DNA of 64,000 nucleotides from Thermoflexus hugenholtzii JAD2 (GCF_900187885.1 NZ_FYEK01000018.1:35337-99336); one strand, 5' to 3'. Positions 16,552 through 25,539 are shown, counted from the first letter of the stretch. The notes: generated from the sequence alone by a model not told the origin. A program made the numbers and translations.

Positions 16552-16595
16552 CCGGACGAAGCGGATCGCCAACATCCTCTCAGGAGAGGTGCCGA

Positions 16596-17318
16596 ATGCC
16601 CACTCGCACGTATCGCTTCTTCGATCTGGTGATGGCCCTTTTCGTCACCGTGCTCATCGTGAGCAACATCGCCTCCTCCGCCAAGATCGTCGATTGGGGG
16701 GTGAGCCTCTTCGGCGTGCGCCTGGCCTTCGACGCCGGCACGATCCTCTTCCCGGTGAGTTACATCTTTGGGGATATCCTCACCGAGGTCTACGGCTACC
16801 GCCGCTCCCGCCGGGTGATCTGGACCGGTTTCGCATGTCTCGCGTTGAGCGCCTTCGTCCTGTGGCTGGTGCGGATCCTCCCCGGGGATCCGGAATGGGA
16901 GCGATACGCCGGCCAGCGCGCGTATGAAGCGATCCTGGGAGGGATGAGCACTGGCGGCATCGTCCTGGCCAGCCTCTTGGGCTACTGGTCGGGCGAGTTC
17001 GCCAACTCCTTCACCCTGGCCCGGATGAAGATCCTCACCCGCGGGCGCTACCTGTGGTCCCGCACCATCGGCAGCACCCTGGTGGGGCAGTTGGTGGACA
17101 CCGGGGTCTTCGTCACCGTGGCCTCTCTGTTCGGGGTGTTCCCCTGGACGCTCTTCGCGACCCTGGTGCTCACCAACTATCTGTTCAAGGTCGGCGTCGA
17201 GGTGGTGATGACCCCGGTGACGTATCTGGTCGTGGGCGCCCTCAAGCGGCTGGAGCAGGAGGATTATTACGACTATGACACCGATTTCAACCCCTTCCGG
17301 CTGGAGCTCGGGATCTGA
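16596..17318 (+). CDS. queuosine precursor transporter (YhhQ/QPTR family)
   Basis: This 240-residue integral membrane protein has about six helices and the family pattern [18 protein letters not shown] near the start, then [18 protein letters not shown], with [18 protein letters not shown] in the middle. YhhQ/QPTR (former DUF165) proteins import preQ0/preQ1 or queuine for tRNA modification. Its place between hisF and hisIE is unusual. The end overlaps hisIE by 44 bp if the ATG at 17275 is used. Confidence 0.85.
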   Translation: MPTRTYRFFDLVMALFVTVLIVSNIASSAKIVDWGVSLFGVRLAFDAGTILFPVSYIFGDILTEVYGYRRSRRVIWTGFACLALSAFVLWLVRILPGDPEWERYAGQRAYEAILGGMSTGGIVLASLLGYWSGEFANSFTLARMKILTRGRYLWSRTIGSTLVGQLVDTGVFVTVASLFGVFPWTLFATLVLTNYLFKVGVEVVMTPVTYLVVGALKRLEQEDYYDYDTDFNPFRLELGI

Positions 17319-17913
17319 GGAGACGCTGCGCCCGGCGGTGGTGCAGGACGCGGTCACCGGCCGGGTGCTGATGCTGGGCTGGATGAACGAGGAAGCCCTC
17401 CGGCGCACCCGGGAGACCGGGGAGGTGCACTTCTGGAGCCGATCCCGGGGCCGCCTCTGGCGAAAAGGTGAGACCTCCGGGAACGTCCTGCGAGTGGTGG
17501 AGATCCGGCTGGATTGCGACGCGGACGCGGTCCTGGTGCAGGCCCTCCCGGCCGGCCCGACCTGTCACACCGGCCGGCCCAGCTGCTTTCATCGTGAACC
17601 GGAGGGGGGCGAGATCCCTCCGCCCCCTGGCTCGATCCTCCACCGCCTGGAGCAGGTGGTGGGATCCCGGCGGGATCATCCGGAGGCGGGGTCCTACACC
17701 GCGCAGCTGTTCGCCGCCGGCCCCGATGAGATCGCCAAGAAGATCGGGGAGGAGGCCGTCGAGGTGCTCCTGGCCCTCCGGCATCAGCCTGACCGCCGGG
17801 TCCTGGAGGAGGCGGCGGATCTTCTTTACATGTTGACGGTGGGCCTGAGCCTGCGCGGCTTAAGCTGGGACGCGGTGCTCCAGGTCCTGGCGGAGCGCCG
17901 GGGGCTTCGCTGA
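17275..17913 (+). CDS. hisI: bifunctional HisIE (PR-AMP cyclohydrolase / PR-ATP pyrophosphatase)
   Basis: Two fused histidine enzymes. The N-terminal HisI half has [29 protein letters not shown], the metal-binding DCDADAV and the zinc motif [10 protein letters not shown]. The C-terminal HisE half has [19 protein letters not shown] and EEAADLLYM, the MazG-like four-helix pattern. The 17275 start gives a 20-residue unconserved N-terminus inside the transporter gene; a GTG near 17338 downstream of GAGGAG is an alternative. hisD follows after 20 bp. Confidence 0.9.
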   Translation: MTPISTPSGWSSGSEETLRPAVVQDAVTGRVLMLGWMNEEALRRTRETGEVHFWSRSRGRLWRKGETSGNVLRVVEIRLDCDADAVLVQALPAGPTCHTGRPSCFHREPEGGEIPPPPGSILHRLEQVVGSRRDHPEAGSYTAQLFAAGPDEIAKKIGEEAVEVLLALRHQPDRRVLEEAADLLYMLTVGLSLRGLSWDAVLQVLAERRGLR

Positions 17914-17933
17914 TCTTCAGGGAGGAGAAGGCG

Positions 17934-19259
17934 ATGGAGATCTACCGGTGGGAGGCGCTGGATCCGGAGACACGCCGTCGCCTGTTGCTGCGGGCCCGGT
18001 CGGATCTCACGGAAGTGCTCCCCGAAGTGAAGGCCATCCTGGAGGACGTGCGCCGACGGGGCGACGCGGCGGTGCGGGATTACATGCGTCGCTTCGATGG
18101 GGTGGACTGGCCGCCGTCGCAATGGCGGGTGAGCCGGGAGGCCATGGCGGCGGCCTGGGAGGAGCTCACCCCGGAGGTTCAGGAGGCCCTGCGCCGGGAG
18201 GCCGGGGCCGTCCGCCGCTTCCACGAGGCACAACGAGAGCGGCCGATCTGGCTGATGGAGATGGCCCCCGGGGTGCTGGCCGGTCAAATCATCCGGCCCC
18301 TCGATTCCGCCGGGCTTTACATCCCGGGCGGCCGCGCCGTGTATCCCACCATCGTCCATGCCCTGGGGATCCCCGCCGCCGTCGCGGGCGTCCCCCGCAT
18401 CGTGGCCTGTACCCCGCCGGCCGGGCGTCACCCGGCCGTGCTGGCCGCGGCGGAGGCAGCCGGGGTCACGGATTTCTTCTTGGTCGGCGGGGTGGCCGCC
18501 ATCGCGGCGATGGCCTACGGCACCGAGACCATCCCGCGGGTGGACAAGATCGTCGGCCCTGGCAACATTTATGTCTTGGCGGCCAAGATGCTGGTGATGG
18601 GGGAGACGGCCATCGACATGCTGGCGGGCCCGACGGAGGTGGTGGTGCTGGCCGATGAGACCGCCCGCCCCGACTGGGTGGCGGCGGAGCTCTTGGCCCA
18701 GGCGGAGCACGATCCCCAGACCTCGTGCCTCCTGGTCACCCCTGTCGAGGACCTGGCTTGGGCGGTGCGCCGGGAGATCGAGCGTCAGGGCCCGGCGCTG
18801 CCCCGCTGGTCCATCGCCCGCCAGGCCCTGGAAACCTACGGCGGGCTGATCGTCACCGCGGACTTGGAGACGGCCATCGCGGTGTGCAACGCCTACGCGC
18901 CGGAGCACCTCGCGATCTACACCCGCGATCCCTGGGCCATCCTCCCGCGCATCCGTCATGCCGGGTCGGTCTTCCTGGGGCCGTGGTCGGCGGTGGCAGC
19001 GGGGGATTACGCCACCGGGACCAACAACACCCTGCCGACGGGGGGCTGGGCCCGGGCGGCCTCCTCGGTGTCGGTGGACACCTTCATCCGGCGGATCGAG
19101 GTGGAGGCCCTTACGGAGGAAGGGCTGCGCCACCTGGCCCCGGTGATCACCACCCTGGCGGAGGTGGAGGGGCTCCACGGCCACGCGGCCTCCGTCCGCA
19201 TCCGGCTTTCGGAGGGCGGAGAGGGCGCTGGGTTTGACAGGCCCTCCAGAGAAAGTTAG
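17934..19259 (+). CDS. hisD: histidinol dehydrogenase
   Basis: HisD oxidises histidinol to histidine in two NAD-dependent steps using zinc. Visible signatures: GLYIPGGRAVYPTIVHALGIPA, VGPGNIYVLAAKML, DMLAGPTEV, the zinc ligand region LAQAEHDPQ, YAPEHL and the TGTNNTLPT loop. The 441-residue length is normal, with a short unconserved tail. AGGGAGGAGAAGGCG precedes the ATG. It is the last his gene here; hisG, hisB and hisC are not in the window. The promoter of tRNA-Lys lies inside its last codons. Confidence 0.94.
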   Translation: MEIYRWEALDPETRRRLLLRARSDLTEVLPEVKAILEDVRRRGDAAVRDYMRRFDGVDWPPSQWRVSREAMAAAWEELTPEVQEALRREAGAVRRFHEAQRERPIWLMEMAPGVLAGQIIRPLDSAGLYIPGGRAVYPTIVHALGIPAAVAGVPRIVACTPPAGRHPAVLAAAEAAGVTDFFLVGGVAAIAAMAYGTETIPRVDKIVGPGNIYVLAAKMLVMGETAIDMLAGPTEVVVLADETARPDWVAAELLAQAEHDPQTSCLLVTPVEDLAWAVRREIERQGPALPRWSIARQALETYGGLIVTADLETAIAVCNAYAPEHLAIYTRDPWAILPRIRHAGSVFLGPWSAVAAGDYATGTNNTLPTGGWARAASSVSVDTFIRRIEVEALTEEGLRHLAPVITTLAEVEGLHGHAASVRIRLSEGGEGAGFDRPSRES

Positions 19260-19262
19260 AAT
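19234..19262 (+). promoter_or_regulatory. tRNA-Lys promoter
   Basis: TTGACA (19234-19239) and TAGAAT (19257-19262) with 17-bp spacing, located in the 3' end of hisD and about 11 bp before the tRNA. Confidence 0.8.
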
Positions 19263-19273
19263 TGAACACGGAG

Positions 19274-19346
19274 GGGGCGGTAGCTCAACCGGCAGAGCAG
19301 CGGCCTTTTAAGCCGACGGTTGTGGGTTCGAGTCCCACCCGCCTCA
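19274..19346 (+). tRNA. tRNA-Lys (TTT)
   Basis: A 73-nt cloverleaf: acceptor GGGGCGG/CCGCCTC (one G-U pair), D-arm GCTC/GAGC, anticodon loop CTTTTAA with anticodon TTT, T-arm GTGGG-TTCGAGT-CCCAC, discriminator A, no encoded CCA. It starts 14 bp after hisD, has its own promoter, and is followed by a terminator. Confidence 0.93.
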
Positions 19347-19357
19347 CTGCCTGCCTG

Positions 19358-19402
19358 AAAGCCTTCTGCGATGTCCCCATCGCGGAAGGCTTTTCGCTTT
19401 TT
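19358..19402 (+). terminator. terminator after tRNA-Lys
   Basis: A long hairpin (AAGCCTTC-T-GCGATG against CATCGC-GGAAGGCTT, 4-nt loop) followed by TTCGCTTTTT, 11 nt after the tRNA. Confidence 0.85.
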
Positions 19403-19447
19403 CGGGCGGGCCGTAACCGCTCATCCCTTTCATCCGGAGGAGGACCG

Positions 19448-20332
19448 ATGGCTCAGGGAGCGCTGGCGGAGGAGCCCTTCGAGGGCATGACCTTGACCTT
19501 TGCCGAGGAGAGCACCATCACCGCCGTCTACCAGGTCCGCCGGGTCCTGGCCCACGAGCGCAGCTCGCTGCAGGAGATCGCCATCCTGGAGCTGGAGAAC
19601 TGGGGCAAGGCCCTGGTCCTGGACGGCGTGATCCAGTTCACCCAGCGGGACGAGTTTTTCTATCACGAGTCCCTGGTCCACCCGGCGATGATGGCCCATC
19701 CCAACCCCCGCCGCGTGCTGGTCATCGGGGGCGGGGACGGTGGGGTGGCCCGGGAGGCCCTGCGCTATCCGACGGTGGAGGAGGTGACGGTGGTGGAGGT
19801 GGACGGCCGGGTGGTGGAGCTGTGCCGGCAGCACATGCCCGAGTTCGCCTCCTCTTTCGACGATCCCCGGGTCCGCTTGATCATCGGCAACGGCCGTTCG
19901 TTTCTCGAGGAGCAGGCCGGATCCTATGATGTCATCCTTCTGGACTCCAACGATCCTCTGGCGGAGCTGGCCCGCCGCCTCTTCGATCCCGTCTTCTTCC
20001 GGCTGTGCGCGGAACACCTCACCGATGAGGGGATGCTGGCCCTTCATCTTTCGGAATCTCTGTTCCGGGAAGGTTACCTGGGCTATGAGGCGCCGATGGT
20101 GCGGGGAGCGCTCAGCCAGCTGTTCCGGTATGTGGAGACCATCCCCATGCCCTATTCCACCTACCCCTGCAACTGGTGGAGCTTTATGGTCTGCTCGAAG
20201 GGGTTGGACCCTCGGGTGGTCCGCAACCCGCATCCCTTCCGAGGGCGCTACTATGACCCCGCTTACCACGCCTGGCTCTTCGCCCCAGCCGCCTTCATCG
20301 AGCGCCTGGAGATGCTGAAGGGGACGTTTTAG
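19448..20332 (+). CDS. speE: spermidine synthase-like aminopropyltransferase
   Basis: It transfers the aminopropyl group of decarboxylated SAM to putrescine or a related amine. Hallmarks: the substrate-gate motif LDGVIQFTQRDEFFYHE, the methyltransferase-like VLVIGGGDGGVAREAL, VVEVDGRVVELCR, and LLDSNDP carrying the catalytic Asp region. ATG 19448 follows GGAGGAGG; the frame is open upstream through the tRNA-Lys and is ignored. The protein is 294 residues with no signal. Together with SpeB and PotABC elsewhere in the window it implies active polyamine metabolism. Thermospermine- or agmatine-type specificity cannot be excluded. Confidence 0.88.
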   Translation: MAQGALAEEPFEGMTLTFAEESTITAVYQVRRVLAHERSSLQEIAILELENWGKALVLDGVIQFTQRDEFFYHESLVHPAMMAHPNPRRVLVIGGGDGGVAREALRYPTVEEVTVVEVDGRVVELCRQHMPEFASSFDDPRVRLIIGNGRSFLEEQAGSYDVILLDSNDPLAELARRLFDPVFFRLCAEHLTDEGMLALHLSESLFREGYLGYEAPMVRGALSQLFRYVETIPMPYSTYPCNWWSFMVCSKGLDPRVVRNPHPFRGRYYDPAYHAWLFAPAAFIERLEMLKGTF

Positions 20333-20350
20333 CCGGCCCCCCGCCCGGAA

Positions 20351-20383
20351 GGGAGGGCCTGAAGGAAGCAGCCCTCCCTTTTT
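20351..20383 (+). terminator. terminator of speE
   Basis: GGGAGGGC (20351-20358) pairs with GCCCTCCC (20371-20378), followed immediately by five T, 19 nt after the speE stop. Confidence 0.88.
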
Positions 20384-20410
20384 GACAGCAAATAAAATTT
20401 ATGAGATGAT
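20382..20410 (+). promoter_or_regulatory. promoter of the small gene at 20472
   Basis: TTGACA (20382-20387, overlapping the terminator T-run) and GATGAT (20405-20410, four of six to consensus) with 17-bp spacing, in a short AT-rich patch. Confidence 0.5.
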
Positions 20411-20471
20411 TAAATTGCTGAAGCTTGAAAACGAATTTTTGTGCAAAATGTCGGATAACGGGGGACAACGG

Positions 20472-20657
20472 ATGTTTCTGGATGCCCAGGACTGGGCGCA
20501 CTGGTATGGGCAGGAGCATCGGGTGGCGGGGGAGCGGGAGCGGTTGTGCCGGCTGGCGGAGCAGGGGAATCCGGATGAGGGGCTTGCCTTCCGGGTGGGA
20601 GGATGGCTGATCGGGCTGGGGCGGTGGCTGCGGGGTGAGGCTCCGCCGCTCTGGTGA
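20472..20657 (+). CDS. small hypothetical protein
   Basis: A 61-residue soluble protein rich in Trp, Arg and Glu (MFLDAQDWAHWYGQEHRVAGE...). No family is recognised. The frame is open from 20382, but that longer version would start within the speE terminator and promoter, so I use ATG 20472, which has GGGGGA about 7 nt upstream and gives a 5' leader of about 55 nt from the predicted promoter. It is convergent with the C39-like peptidase gene. Confidence 0.45.
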   Translation: MFLDAQDWAHWYGQEHRVAGERERLCRLAEQGNPDEGLAFRVGGWLIGLGRWLRGEAPPLW

Positions 20658-20668
20658 ATGAGGAAGGC

Positions 20669-22024
20669 TCATGGGGTGAGGGCCGTTAGATGCTCCCGAG
20701 CGGCCTGGAAGTTCGGGTTGAACTGTAGTGCCCGTTGGAACATGGCGCGGGCGCCTTCCCGATCCCCTAAGGCCAGCAGAGCCTGCCCCTTGTAGTCATA
20801 CCACTCTTCCACGTAGGGCGTGACCCGGAGGTTGGCGTCGGCCAGGGCGATCACGTCGGCGTAGCGGCCGACAGCCAGGTAGGCCTCAAAGGGCTCGAAG
20901 CGATACCACAGGATCCGCCAGGGCAACCCCAGGGTCCGGGCCTGATCGAAGGCCGTCGCCGCCTCCTCCGCCCGCCCCAGACGGAGGAACGCCGCGCCGG
21001 CGTTGAACCAGGCGAAGGCGTCCCGTGGGCTGGCGGCGATCTCCTCCTGGGCCCGGGCGAGGGCTTCCGCCCACATCCGCCCATCGTCGTCCCAGACCGG
21101 CCCGATCAGCGCCCGCACCCGCTCCTCATCCTCCGGGCGATAGATCACGATATAAGCGCGCTGGAAGTGGCGCCAGTAGCGGTCCACCTCAGCGTAAGGG
21201 ATCCCCTGGTTCGGCCCCATGTAAGAATCCATCACGATGAACTGGCCCCGCCGCTCGCTGAATCCGATGAGCAGGCGGTAGTGTCCCATCCATCCCTGCC
21301 GGGGGTCCGGCTCGAAGCCGGTCTCGATGATCACCGGGAACCCGTTCCGGAGCAGCTGTTGCAGGAGGGGGATGCTCCCGTTCACCCGCACCCGGGCCCC
21401 CAGCCCCAGACTCCGAGCGAAGGCCGCCATCTCCTCGGGGGAAACGTTCTTGTCCTCGGGGTCCGGCTTAAGGACGGAAGCAGTCTCTTTCTGGGTGCCT
21501 CGCCAGCCGTAGAAGCTCAACGCCATGACCAGGGTAGCCGGGCCGCAATTGTTCCAGGTCTGGAATGTGTGGCGCACGCCATACAGCAGGACATCCGCCT
21601 CTTCCAGAGCGGCCGGGGTGTTGCGCGCGGCCTGGGTGGGCCCCGGGAAAACCGGCGGGGTCACCGTCGGCGTCGGCAAGGGACGAGAAGTGGGCGAGGG
21701 CGATGGACGAGGAGGGGAAGGGGAGGGGACCGGTGTCCGGGAAGGGGTGGAGACTAGGGAGGGTCGCACTGTAGGCGTGAGGGGCGTCAGGAGGGCCGCC
21801 AGCCGCTCCGGGGATACCGGCGTCGAGGGAGTAGGGACGGCGGCGGGATGGGCGGGCCAGAACCAGACCTGAAGGGGCTCCGGGACCAGACGGGCGACAT
21901 ACCGTGGGGGAAGCAGGTGAAGCCCTTCCCACAGCGCTCCTAATCCCATGAGGAGGATCAGCGCTCCTCCCATCCGCCAACCCCAGCGGCCCATCGCCGC
22001 TCCCGGTTCCACAGGTTGCCCCAC
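20669..22024 (-). CDS. membrane-anchored C39-like cysteine peptidase with TPR repeats
   Basis: This 451-residue exported protein starts with a transmembrane segment (about 19-37), then a Pro/Ser/Thr linker rich in PTP/PSP (about 62-135). A papain-fold C39-like domain follows, with the catalytic Cys in WNNCGPATLVMALSFYGW, His in GHYRLLIGF and Asp in VMDSYMG. The last third carries two or three TPR units (FAWFNAGAAFLRLGRAEEAATAF and similar). Such proteins are usually surface peptidases of unknown substrate. It is not next to a bacteriocin or ABC exporter, so a leader-peptidase role is unlikely. Confidence 0.8.
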   Translation of the reverse strand: MGQPVEPGAAMGRWGWRMGGALILLMGLGALWEGLHLLPPRYVARLVPEPLQVWFWPAHPAAVPTPSTPVSPERLAALLTPLTPTVRPSLVSTPSRTPVPSPSPPRPSPSPTSRPLPTPTVTPPVFPGPTQAARNTPAALEEADVLLYGVRHTFQTWNNCGPATLVMALSFYGWRGTQKETASVLKPDPEDKNVSPEEMAAFARSLGLGARVRVNGSIPLLQQLLRNGFPVIIETGFEPDPRQGWMGHYRLLIGFSERRGQFIVMDSYMGPNQGIPYAEVDRYWRHFQRAYIVIYRPEDEERVRALIGPVWDDDGRMWAEALARAQEEIAASPRDAFAWFNAGAAFLRLGRAEEAATAFDQARTLGLPWRILWYRFEPFEAYLAVGRYADVIALADANLRVTPYVEEWYDYKGQALLALGDREGARAMFQRALQFNPNFQAAREHLTALTP

Positions 22025-22110
22025 ATTTTACCCCAGGTCAGGAGGTGACAGCCATTGCCGTTTTGTTGGCATCCATCTCGGCAGGGTCGCCTCGGGGCTG
22101 GCGAGCTAAA

Positions 22111-23247
22111 TTACAGGGGAAGGCGGGGGATGCCCAGGGCACTCTCCAGCAGCGCCACCAGGCCGGCGGAGACCAGGGTGTGGCCGCCCAGCAGCACCGG
22201 GAGGGGCGCCCCGGCGGCCGCCTCCACCCACTCCCGCAGGAGCGGATCGCGGATGGTTTCCCACGCGAGCAGATCAGCTGCGTAGCGATCCGCGGGTTCC
22301 GGCCAGCGCCCGGCCGCGGCCATCCAAACCCGGATGTCCAGGAGGGCCCCGTCCGCCAGCTCCCCTAAGATCTGGAAGAACGCGCGGGGCCCGACGGCCT
22401 GCAGGTAAGCATACACCAGGGAGCGCACCTCCCCGCGCTGCATCCGGGCGCTGGCCTGCATGCCGCGCTCCTCGCTGAACACCCGCGTCCAGATCTGGGC
22501 GTGGCGTTCCAGGGCCGCCCAGGCCCAGGAGGGAACCCGGCCGGCCAGGATCAGGCGGCTCCCCGGCGTCCGCAGCAGGGCCTCTATCCGCGCGACCCGG
22601 CGGTCGTCCCACCCGGTTTCCACCACCGCCGCGCGCAGGGCAGGCGGGGCCAGGGGATGACGGGCGACGATCAACGCATCGACCGGCGTATCCAGGTCCA
22701 GGAGGGAGGCGGTGGAGCGCGGCCAGGCGCGCGCCGGGAGCCCCCCTTCCCGGTGAAGGACCCAAGCCATGGCGTTGTCGGTGGGGAGCCGATGGGGACG
22801 TGCTCGAACGGCCTCCGCGGGGGCGACGGCGATCCAGTCGCTGGAGTGCAGGTTGTTGGTCAGCAGCCCCTCCTCCATCTCCTGGAAAGCCTCCAGGGCT
22901 GCGTCCCAGTCTTCGGATGTCATGAGCGGGGAAGCGCCTGCGCCGACATACAGAAGGCGCGAGATCCGGTAACGCGCGATCAGATCCGCCAGGCGGGAGC
23001 CGAAATCAAAGGGTTGCGAGGCGGGATCCAGATCGATTTCGAGGGGAAAGGACGCGTGGCCCAGGGATTCCAGTCCCTCCAGATCCGGGGCCGCCAGGAC
23101 AGCCCGGGTCACCCGACCGGTGCCTATGATTCGGCTGAGGGTCTCCCGCGCGGCCACCCGCAGGAGGAACCCCATGGTGCGCTCGATGGGGTGAGCTCCC
23201 AGGGGGCCCACCATCATCACCAGGGTGAGGTCCTTCATGGATGTCAT
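22111..23247 (-). CDS. uncharacterised protein with nucleotidyltransferase-like N-terminal fold
   Basis: A 378-residue soluble protein that I cannot name. The N-terminal two thirds alternates strands and helices like MobA/CofC-type NTP transferases, and LLDLDTPVDALIVARHPL resembles the C-terminal end of such domains, but the usual N-terminal glycine-rich GxxxRxG loop is absent. A helical C-terminal domain (about 240-378) follows. ATG 23247 has AGAGGAA in front; the long open frame upstream of it is antisense to the MFS gene. A role near F420 or cofactor metabolism is only a guess from fold resemblance. Confidence 0.5.
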   Translation of the reverse strand: MTSMKDLTLVMMVGPLGAHPIERTMGFLLRVAARETLSRIIGTGRVTRAVLAAPDLEGLESLGHASFPLEIDLDPASQPFDFGSRLADLIARYRISRLLYVGAGASPLMTSEDWDAALEAFQEMEEGLLTNNLHSSDWIAVAPAEAVRARPHRLPTDNAMAWVLHREGGLPARAWPRSTASLLDLDTPVDALIVARHPLAPPALRAAVVETGWDDRRVARIEALLRTPGSRLILAGRVPSWAWAALERHAQIWTRVFSEERGMQASARMQRGEVRSLVYAYLQAVGPRAFFQILGELADGALLDIRVWMAAAGRWPEPADRYAADLLAWETIRDPLLREWVEAAAGAPLPVLLGGHTLVSAGLVALLESALGIPRLPL

Positions 23248-23457
23248 TTCGTTCCTCTGTGGATCCCGCAGTCGTGATCCTAACCTGCCGCGCTCATGAT
23301 AAGGCGGGTCCCTCGGCGTCGGATGAGCCGCGTTCCTCCCGACGATCCGCTCGGGGGCATCTCTCCGCCTGCGGCGGGAAGCCGTAAAATGGAGATGCAC
23401 CGCTCCCCGCCCTGCGTGGCGGCCGGAGCCACACCTTTGGGATCTCTGGAGGCCTCG

Positions 23458-24729
23458 ATGATCGCCACCCCGCGCGGCGCCGCGACGACGTGGCCGCAGT
23501 GGATCGTCCTGAGCCTCTATGGGCTCGCCCTGACTATGACTTCGAACGTTGTGGACCCGCCGTGGCTGAGCCAGAAGGCCCACCAGCTGGCCGGCCCGGG
23601 CTGGCAGAACACCCTGCTGGGGAGCGTCGCCTTCATCGGCCTGGTGTGGGCCGCGCTGGTCCAGCCGATCTTCGGTGCCTGGAGCGATCAGCTCCGGAGC
23701 CCCTGGGGTCGCCGGAAGCCTTTCCTCTGGCTCGGAAGCCTTCTCCTTGCCTTGGCCCTCGCCCTCTTGGTGGCCGCCCCCTCGGTGCCCATGCTGATCC
23801 TGGCCCTGCTGCTGGTGCAGACGTTCTCGAACATGGTGCAGGCTGCCTATCAAGGGTTGATTCCCGATCACGTGCCCGAGGATCGGCGAGGGCGGGCCTC
23901 CGGGATCAAGGGGTTCATGGAGATCCCGGCGGTGGTGATCGGCCCCTTAGTCGCCGGATATTTCCTGGGGCGCGGCCAGATCTGGGGGCCGTATCCGGTG
24001 TTGCTGGGGGTTTATCTGGTGGTAGGCCTGATCACCGCCGTCACAGTGCCCTCCCAGGCCCTGGCGGAGCCGCCCTCCCGTCGTCCCACCTGGATCTATC
24101 AGGTGGATTGGAGCCGGGCACCCACTTTCGCCTTCTGGCTGGCCCATCGCCTGGTCTTCTGGTGGGCGCTGCTGACGCTGCGCACCTTCCTGATCTTTTT
24201 CCTTCGCGACACCATGGGCCTGACGATGGAGCAGGCCCAATCCCTGAACGGGACCCTCTCGGCGATCCTGGGGGCGATGATCCTGCTCCTAATGGTGCCA
24301 GCGGGGGCCCTGGCGGACCGCTGGGGGACGCGGCCGCTGTTGCGCGGGGCAGGGGTCCTGGCAGGCTTGGGCACCTTCGGGTTCCTGGCGGTCTCCCGAC
24401 TGGTGGGGCGGCCGGAGCTGCCCGCCCTGGTGGCGGCCTCCCTGGTGATCGGGATCGGGGTCGCGCTGTTTGTGGCCGCCAGCTGGACCTGGATCACCCG
24501 CATCGTTCCCCCCGAGGAATCCGCGCGCTACCTCGGGCTGGGGAACATGGCCACCGCCCTCGGCAGCGCCATCGCCCGCTTGAGCGGCCCGGCCATCGAC
24601 GCCATCAACCGGAGCACCGGAGGGCTGATGGGCTATGATGTGATCTACAGCCTCGCCGGCCTGCTTTTCCTGGGAAGCCTGCTGCTGGCTCGTCCCCCGA
24701 TCCAAGCAGCTCGGATTCGTTCGCATTGA
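23458..24729 (+). CDS. MFS / GPH-type sugar:cation symporter-like transporter
   Basis: About 12 transmembrane helices in 423 residues. The loop after helix 2-3 reads GAWSDQLRSPWGRRKPFLW, the form of the MFS signature found in GPH/SUC-type symporters (DxxxxxxGRRRP). The repeat GALADRWGTRPLLR appears in the second half. GGAGG lies 6 nt before ATG 23458. The substrate is not deducible, although sugars or glycosides are usual for this subgroup. The rpsL promoter overlaps its stop codon. Confidence 0.78.
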   Translation: MIATPRGAATTWPQWIVLSLYGLALTMTSNVVDPPWLSQKAHQLAGPGWQNTLLGSVAFIGLVWAALVQPIFGAWSDQLRSPWGRRKPFLWLGSLLLALALALLVAAPSVPMLILALLLVQTFSNMVQAAYQGLIPDHVPEDRRGRASGIKGFMEIPAVVIGPLVAGYFLGRGQIWGPYPVLLGVYLVVGLITAVTVPSQALAEPPSRRPTWIYQVDWSRAPTFAFWLAHRLVFWWALLTLRTFLIFFLRDTMGLTMEQAQSLNGTLSAILGAMILLLMVPAGALADRWGTRPLLRGAGVLAGLGTFGFLAVSRLVGRPELPALVAASLVIGIGVALFVAASWTWITRIVPPEESARYLGLGNMATALGSAIARLSGPAIDAINRSTGGLMGYDVIYSLAGLLFLGSLLLARPPIQAARIRSH

Positions 24730-24754
24730 CAGCCCGCGATCGGCTGTGTAAAAT
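24726..24754 (+). promoter_or_regulatory. rpsL promoter
   Basis: TTGACA (24726-24731) and TAAAAT (24749-24754) with 17-bp spacing, overlapping the stop of the MFS gene and 57 bp upstream of rpsL. Confidence 0.82.
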
Positions 24755-24810
24755 AACACGCGTCTGTTCGGCTCGAGATCCAATCGGAAACACAAGGGGG
24801 ATCCGGGAGC

Positions 24811-25248
24811 ATGCCGACATTCAATCAGCTGGTGCGCAAGGGGCGAAAGCCTAAGGTTCGGAAAAGCAAGTCGCCGGCGCTCCACTGGGTGTATAACTCC
24901 CTCACCGGGGAGCGCTACTGGGATCCGAAAGGCGCACCCCAGCGCCGGGGGGTGTGCGTGGTGGTGCGCACCATGACCCCCAAGAAGCCCAACTCGGCCC
25001 TGCGGAAGATCGCCCGGGTGCGCCTGACCAGCGGCGTGGAGGTCACGGCTTACATCCCCGGCGAGGGCCACAACCTACAGGAGCACTCGGTGGTCCTGGT
25101 GCGAGGGGGCCGTGTGAAGGACCTGCCCGGGGTGCGCTACCACATCATCCGCGGCGCCCTGGACGCAGCGGGAGTGGAGAAGCGGCGCCAGGGCCGATCC
25201 AAATACGGCGCCAAGCGTCCGAAGGAGCAGAAGGCCCAGAAGAAGTGA
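24811..25248 (+). CDS. rpsL: 30S ribosomal protein S12
   Basis: S12 shapes the decoding centre. Conserved blocks: [64 protein letters not shown] and [10 protein letters not shown]. Compared with the E. coli protein it has about 15 extra residues between PAL and APQRRG, an insert also known from Firmicutes. The 145-residue length is consistent with that. Both streptomycin-related lysine positions (TPKKPNS and GGRVKDLPG) are wild type. Unlike the usual str operon it is not followed by rpsG/fusA but by a DUF4160/DUF2442 pair. Confidence 0.96.
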   Translation: MPTFNQLVRKGRKPKVRKSKSPALHWVYNSLTGERYWDPKGAPQRRGVCVVVRTMTPKKPNSALRKIARVRLTSGVEVTAYIPGEGHNLQEHSVVLVRGGRVKDLPGVRYHIIRGALDAAGVEKRRQGRSKYGAKRPKEQKAQKK

Positions 25249-25281
25249 TTCCGATCCGATCGTCTCAAATGATAACCAACA

Positions 25282-25539
25282 ATGAGCCCGACTCTGCTGA
25301 GAAAGGGGCCATATCGGGTTTATATTTACTCCCACGATTGTAACGAGCCTCGCCATGTCCATGTAGATCGAGAAAACAAAAGTGCCAAGTTTTGGCTCGA
25401 TCCTGTTGTAATTCTGGCCGTCAATTATGGCTATAGTCGGGCTGAGTTGCGGCAAATTGAATCAATTTTGACGGAAGATTTGGATCTTCTGCGGGAGCGG
25501 TGGGATGACTTCTGTGGTGGCCACTCTGGTGCTTCCTAA
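25282..25539 (+). CDS. DUF4160 protein
   Basis: An 85-residue protein with the DUF4160 pattern: a start like RKGPYRVYIYSHDCNEPRHVHV, then AKFWLDPV and a C-terminal helix ending in LTEDLDLLRERWDDF. The His-rich HVHV core is the family hallmark. The function is unknown; DUF4160 and DUF2442 genes are frequently adjacent and have been suspected to form a toxin-antitoxin-like pair. The DNA is noticeably more AT-rich than the surroundings, which suggests recent transfer. It overlaps the next gene by 35 bp. Confidence 0.8.
   Translation: MSPTLLRKGPYRVYIYSHDCNEPRHVHVDRENKSAKFWLDPVVILAVNYGYSRAELRQIESILTEDLDLLRERWDDFCGGHSGAS

Noticed and set aside
24811..25248. Apparent novel 15-residue insertion in ribosomal protein S12
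   Set aside because: A similar insert between PAL and PQKRGVC is known in Firmicutes and others, so it is a lineage feature rather than a discovery.
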